From Bacillota bacterium (GTDB lineage Bacteria; Bacillota; Clostridia; Lachnospirales; Lachnospiraceae), in the NCBI GenBank assembly GCA_023387655.1, contig JAEWHR010000198.1, positions 1-34,320 on the forward strand: a stretch of 34,320 nt of DNA. Reading direction: 5' to 3'. The notes beneath the pieces are model-generated. The model had not been told where the DNA came from. It saw only the letters and a list, made by a program, of their open reading frames with translations, and did no database searches. The stretch's first letter is position 1; every line of letters begins with the position of its first letter. Shown one piece after another: positions 30,726 through 34,320 of the stretch. A program made the position numbers and the translations under genes.

Positions 30726-30744
30726 AAGTCTGAAAGACTTTTTT
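30726..30744 (+). terminator. second, small terminator before lon
   Basis: AAGTCT (30726-30731), GAA loop, AGACTT (30735-30740), then T to 30744. It repeats the AAGTCTG arm of the preceding terminator. Two stops in a row suggest that lon is mostly transcribed from its own promoter, which I could not place with confidence. Confidence 0.75.
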
Positions 30745-30827
30745 CTTGATAAATCTGTTAGCTTGTTTTTAAATTATAAGAGCAGACTTTGTTATCCACA
30801 AAAGCAAGCTTAGTTATGGAGGTATTA

Positions 30828-33257
30828 ATGAGTGAATATACGAGACAACTGCCCGTGGTGGCTTTAAGAAATATGGCAGTCATGCCCGGAATGTTGATTC
30901 ATTTTGATGTTAATAGAAAAATCAGTATCGAAGCAATTGAAGCTGCGATGCTTTTAAATCAGCAGGTACTTCTAGTTTCACAAATAGATGCAGAAAATGA
31001 AAATCCTACCATTGAGGATTTGTACCGAGTTGGGACGATAGCAGAAATCAAACAGATGATAAAACTTCCTGGCAATGTAATACGTGTTTTAGTTACTGGG
31101 TTGGAGAGGGCAACGCTAGATTCTATAGTTTCTGAGAAACCATATTTAAGAGCTCAAGTTTCATCCGTGGTAGTAGAGGTTCATAGCTTAACTGAGGCAG
31201 AAGAGGAAGCAATGATTCGAGCTCTTAAAGATTTATTTGAGGTATACATCACTGAAAATAATAAGTTAAATAAGGATATCATCCGTCAAGTAGAAGCATC
31301 CAGGGAAATTGAGAAAATGGTGGAACAGCTCTCGATTCATATCCCAATGACGTTAGAGGATAAGCAACTATTATTAGCTGCAAGTGACTTGATGGAGCAG
31401 TATGAACGCCTATGTGTCATCTTAGCAGATGAGATAGAAGTCATGCGAATTAAAAAGGAGCTTCAGAATAAGGTTAAGGATAAAGTTGACAAAAACCAGA
31501 AAGACTACATAATGAGGGAACAACTTAAGGTCATTAAGGAAGAACTTGGTGAAACGGGTTCTGTTTCTGATGTTATGCAGTATCTGGAACAACTAGACAG
31601 TTTGGTTGCTAGTGATGAAGTAAAAGAGAAGATAAAGAAGGAAATTGAACGATTTCAAAATGTAGCTGGAAGTAATTCAGAGAGTGCTGTTGCAAGAGGT
31701 TATGTGGAAACGTTGCTTGCATTACCTTGGGACAAGGTAAGTGAAGATTTTAAGGATTTAGCTTATGCCAAAGAGGTACTTGAAACAGAGCACTATGGGC
31801 TAAAAAAGGTAAAGGAACGAGTGCTTGATTTCTTAGCGGTACGCCAGTTAACAAAAAAGGGAGATAGTCCTATTATCTGTCTTGTTGGTCCTCCAGGAAC
31901 CGGTAAAACTTCCATTGCGCGTTCCATTGCAAAAGCACTTCATAAAGAATATGTTCGAATAAGTCTTGGTGGGGTCAGAGATGAAGCTGAGATAAGAGGG
32001 CATCGCAGAACTTATGTAGGTGCACTTCCTGGACGCATTGTTACAGGACTTAAGCAAGCAAAGGTTAAAAATCCTCTTATGCTTCTTGATGAGATAGATA
32101 AGATGAGTTCTGATTATAAAGGTGATACAGCATCTGCTATGTTAGAGGTACTCGATTCCGAGCAAAACATCAATTTTGTTGATCATTATGTGGAAATTCC
32201 TGTAGATTTATCGGAAGTATTGTTTCTTGCAACTGCAAATTCAACACATACCATACCGAAACCTCTACTGGATCGTATGGAAATAATCGAAGTAAGTTCT
32301 TATACAGAAAATGAGAAATTTCATATTGCTAAAAATCATTTACTTATGAAGCAAGTAGAAAAGAACGGTTTAAAAAAGAACCAGATTAGCATATCAGAAA
32401 AGGCTCTTAGAAAGATAATTAGCGAGTATACCAAAGAAGCTGGAGTTCGTAGCCTAGAGCGTAAGATATCAGAGGTTTGTAGAAAATGTGCCAGAGAATT
32501 ATTAGAGCAAGAGTCTGATCAGGGTAATAATCTTAAAAAGCTTGGAAAAGGAAATACACGTAGTAAGAAACAAAGCCAAAGTGAAGTAGCTGTGACATTG
32601 GAGGCGGAGGATATTAGTGTTACACCAAAGCCATCTAAGATTAAGGTGACAGAGAAAAACATCACTACTTATCTTGGAAAGCCGAAGTATCGCAATGAAA
32701 TGGCGAATCAAAAGGATGAAGTTGGGATAGTGTGCGGTCTTGCATGGACGAGTGTAGGTGGAACTACCTTGCAGATTGAAGTGAATTCCCTGCCTGGAAA
32801 AGGTGCAATTATATTAACAGGCCAGATGGGAGATGTGATGAAAGAATCTGCACAACTTGGAATTAGTTATATTCGTTCCATTGGAAAGGAATATGAGATA
32901 GCAGGGGACTATTTTGGGAAGAATGATATTCATCTTCACATTCCAGAAGGAGCTACACCAAAAGATGGCCCAAGTGCAGGAATAACCATGGCAACTGCTG
33001 TGATATCTGCCATTACTGGAAAAAAGGTAAACTCCAAGGTTGCAATGACTGGAGAAATCACACTTCGAGGTCGTGTATTACCAATTGGAGGGCTGAAGGA
33101 AAAATTACTAGCTGCAAAGAATGCTGGAATTAAGAAGGTTTTAATACCAGAAAAAAATCGTTGGGATTTCGAAGAATTAGAGCAGGAAATATCAGAGGGA
33201 ATGGAAGTTATCTGCGTTTCTTCTATGGATGAAGTATTAAAACATGCTCTTGTGTAA
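30828..33257 (+). CDS. lon: ATP-dependent protease Lon
   Basis: 809 residues. The substrate-binding N domain (about 5-200) begins RQLPVVALRNMAVMPGM. The AAA+ domain has Walker A GPPGTGKTS (354-362) and LLDEIDKMSSDYKGD. The protease domain holds the Ser716 (KDGPSAGITMA) and Lys759 (GGLKEKLLAAK) dyad. A hydrophilic insert at about 560-600 (QESDQGNNLKKLGKGN, then Ser/Lys/Glu-rich) between the AAA+ and protease domains makes it longer than the common ~775. It degrades damaged and some regulatory proteins in the cytosol. The ATG at 30828 has GGAGG; upstream in-frame codons lack a site. The order clpX-lon-engB is conserved in Firmicutes. Confidence 0.96.
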   Translation: MSEYTRQLPVVALRNMAVMPGMLIHFDVNRKISIEAIEAAMLLNQQVLLVSQIDAENENPTIEDLYRVGTIAEIKQMIKLPGNVIRVLVTGLERATLDSIVSEKPYLRAQVSSVVVEVHSLTEAEEEAMIRALKDLFEVYITENNKLNKDIIRQVEASREIEKMVEQLSIHIPMTLEDKQLLLAASDLMEQYERLCVILADEIEVMRIKKELQNKVKDKVDKNQKDYIMREQLKVIKEELGETGSVSDVMQYLEQLDSLVASDEVKEKIKKEIERFQNVAGSNSESAVARGYVETLLALPWDKVSEDFKDLAYAKEVLETEHYGLKKVKERVLDFLAVRQLTKKGDSPIICLVGPPGTGKTSIARSIAKALHKEYVRISLGGVRDEAEIRGHRRTYVGALPGRIVTGLKQAKVKNPLMLLDEIDKMSSDYKGDTASAMLEVLDSEQNINFVDHYVEIPVDLSEVLFLATANSTHTIPKPLLDRMEIIEVSSYTENEKFHIAKNHLLMKQVEKNGLKKNQISISEKALRKIISEYTKEAGVRSLERKISEVCRKCARELLEQESDQGNNLKKLGKGNTRSKKQSQSEVAVTLEAEDISVTPKPSKIKVTEKNITTYLGKPKYRNEMANQKDEVGIVCGLAWTSVGGTTLQIEVNSLPGKGAIILTGQMGDVMKESAQLGISYIRSIGKEYEIAGDYFGKNDIHLHIPEGATPKDGPSAGITMATAVISAITGKKVNSKVAMTGEITLRGRVLPIGGLKEKLLAAKNAGIKKVLIPEKNRWDFEELEQEISEGMEVICVSSMDEVLKHALV

Positions 33258-33344
33258 AAGCTTAATGTGATGAATTTTAGATAGTTGCATTCATTGAGAA
33301 GTTATTAGTAGTTAATTAAGATAGAAATACAAATATAGTTATAA

Positions 33345-33373
33345 AGCTACTTGTTTATGAATCCCAAGTAGCT
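33345..33373 (+). other. hairpin in the lon-engB spacer
   Basis: AGCTACTTG (33345-33353) pairs exactly with CAAGTAGCT (33365-33373). It ends eight bases before the engB ribosome binding site and has no T-run, so it may affect translation or message stability rather than end transcription. Confidence 0.6.
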
Positions 33374-33390
33374 AGGAAATGAGGCAAATT

Positions 33391-33993
33391 ATGAATGTAA
33401 ACCAAGTGGATTTGGAAACGGTATGTGGGGTAACCAGTGTTTTACCGGTAAACACCCAACCAGAATTTGCTTTTGCTGGAAAATCTAATGTGGGGAAATC
33501 CTCATTAATCAATGCATTGATGAATAGAAAGTCGTTTGCAAGAACTTCTTCTCAACCAGGAAAGACACAGACTATAAATTTTTATCATATCAATGATAAA
33601 TTGTATTTTGTTGACCTACCTGGATATGGGTACGCAAAAGTATCTGCAGAGTTAAAAGCAAAATGGGGTAAAATGATTGAAAAATATCTTAGAACATCGA
33701 CACAGTTAAAGGTGATATTCCTCCTGATTGATATTCGACATGAGCCTTCTGCAAATGACAAAGATATGTATGAATGGATTGTTCATAATGGATTTGAACC
33801 AGTAATTATAGCAACAAAACTTGATAAAATTAATCGCAGCCAGCGAGATAAGCATATCAAGATGGTGCGGACTGGTTTGTGTGCTGGAGCGAATACTAAA
33901 ATCATGCCATTTTCCTCTTTAACCAAAGAAGGAAGAGATGATATCTGGAGATGTATTGAATCTTATTTAGAAGTTCCAGAGACAGAAAACTAG
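33391..33993 (+). CDS. engB: ribosome biogenesis GTP-binding protein EngB/YsxC
   Basis: 200 residues, full length. GTPase motifs are G1 GKSNVGKSS (30-38), G2 around SQPGKTQTINF, G3 DLPGYGYA (from Asp75), G4 TKLD (142-145) and G5 FSSLTKEG. The family acts in late assembly of the 50S subunit. The ATG at 33391 has GAGG six bases upstream; an ATG at 33379 overlaps that site. It is the last gene of the cluster, followed by a strong terminator. Confidence 0.95.
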   Translation: MNVNQVDLETVCGVTSVLPVNTQPEFAFAGKSNVGKSSLINALMNRKSFARTSSQPGKTQTINFYHINDKLYFVDLPGYGYAKVSAELKAKWGKMIEKYLRTSTQLKVIFLLIDIRHEPSANDKDMYEWIVHNGFEPVIIATKLDKINRSQRDKHIKMVRTGLCAGANTKIMPFSSLTKEGRDDIWRCIESYLEVPETEN

Positions 33994-34036
33994 TGATAAT
34001 TAACTAAGGATATGGACTGAATTAGTGAAATTAATG

Positions 34037-34091
34037 AAAAGAAGGATATCGTATTACAAAAGTGATGCGTTATTCTTCTTTTTATTTTATT
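34037..34091 (+). terminator. terminator after engB
   Basis: AAAAGAAGGAT (34037-34047) pairs with ATTCTTCTTTT (34072-34082), and inside CGTATTAC (34050-34057) pairs with GTGATGCG through two G-T pairs around an A-rich loop. A long T-rich run follows. Confidence 0.85.
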
Positions 34092-34196
34092 GAAATGCAA
34101 AAGAATTGGAATGAAATGCATAAGGCTTGGAATGGAATGCATAAGGCTTGGAATGAAATGCACAAGGCCTGGTATTAAATGGGAAGGATTATGAAT
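34092..34196. repeat. 21-bp tandem repeat, five units, open in one frame
   Basis: Units of 21 bases start at 34092, 34113, 34134, 34155 and 34176, built on GAAATGCATAAGGCTTGGAA. Units 2 and 3 differ by one base; units 1 and 5 are more diverged. In one frame the first four units encode the heptapeptide series E-M-H-K-A-W-N, and a 37-residue frame runs from ATG 34065 to TAA 34178. It has no ribosome binding site and starts inside a terminator hairpin, so it is not called as a gene. Confidence 0.9.
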
Positions 34197-34263
34197 AATA
34201 CAGATTTTTTGCTAATACTTCTTAGATTTTTTATGGAAATGAAGCTGATCAAGTATTTGTCAT

Positions 34264-34272
34264 TGCTATAAT
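34264..34272 (+). promoter_or_regulatory. extended -10 promoter candidate near the right edge
   Basis: TGCTATAAT (34264-34272) is an ideal extended -10 box with no good -35. It would drive a gene beyond the window. Confidence 0.45.
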
Positions 34273-34320
34273 AGAGGTAAGTGATTACAATAGCTTATAG
34301 GAACAAAACGTATTATAACG

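Overview
The window looks like chromosome of a low-GC, spore-forming Clostridia member, most likely a Lachnospiraceae bacterium close to Lachnoclostridium (Clostridium) phytofermentans. The grounds are strong AT bias, AGGAGG-type ribosome binding sites with some TTG and GTG starts, an alpha/beta-type small acid-soluble spore protein, a split LysO pair, a DUF4914 protein, and the order tig-clpP-clpX-lon-engB. The species is an inference. No prophage, CRISPR array or intact mobile element was seen; the only mobile trace is a possible IS3-family transposase remnant at the left edge.

Layout. 1-3000 is accessory and sparsely coding: an Asn/Ser-repeat protein whose repeat tract continues in a shifted frame past its stop, a split lysine exporter on the minus strand, a 55-bp tandem repeat, and a short RNA unit (near-consensus promoter, two hairpins, intrinsic terminator at 2654-2796) with no gene directly behind it. 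3040-6083 holds a DUF2294 protein, a PurE-like protein with altered substrate-loop residues, and a large PEPCK-like DUF4914 protein. 6251-9931 is a signalling and transport module in the order response regulator, ABC ATPase, ABC permease, histidine kinase. 10278-13332 has an ABC-F ATPase (minus), a HAAS/DUF1700-like membrane protein and an acetate-uptake (SatP-like) protein (minus). 13410-14432 holds two unexplained structured stretches and a gene made of Ala-Gln-Asn repeats. 14433-20101 carries a rhodanese, a THUMP-domain rRNA methyltransferase, an alpha/beta hydrolase (minus), and the run amidase, rdgB, yfcE-type phosphoesterase. 20158-21191 is an eight-gene tRNA operon (Pro, Gly, Arg, His, Gln, Lys, Leu, Pro) with a consensus promoter and a clear terminator. 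21395-25427 holds a DJ-1 family protein, an unrecognised membrane-anchored protein, an AGCS symporter (minus) and the spore protein. 25600-33993 is a housekeeping block: glmM, then the protein-quality-control cluster tig, clpP, clpX, lon, and the ribosome-biogenesis GTPase engB.

How the parts fit. Trigger factor, ClpXP and Lon act together in folding and degradation. The amidase and GlmM serve the cell wall, and RdgB cleans the nucleotide pool. The RR/ABC/HK set is probably a sense-and-respond unit for an envelope-active compound. A recurring feature is short tandem repeats in non-coding DNA (units of 12, 16, 20, 21, 26 and 55 bp). Most follow the 3' end of a gene or transcription unit, and each has its own unit sequence. 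No single new multi-gene system is obvious; the best candidates for new biology are the RNA unit near 2700, the divergent PurE-like protein with a terminator just before its start, and the structured leaders of tig and the DJ-1 gene.
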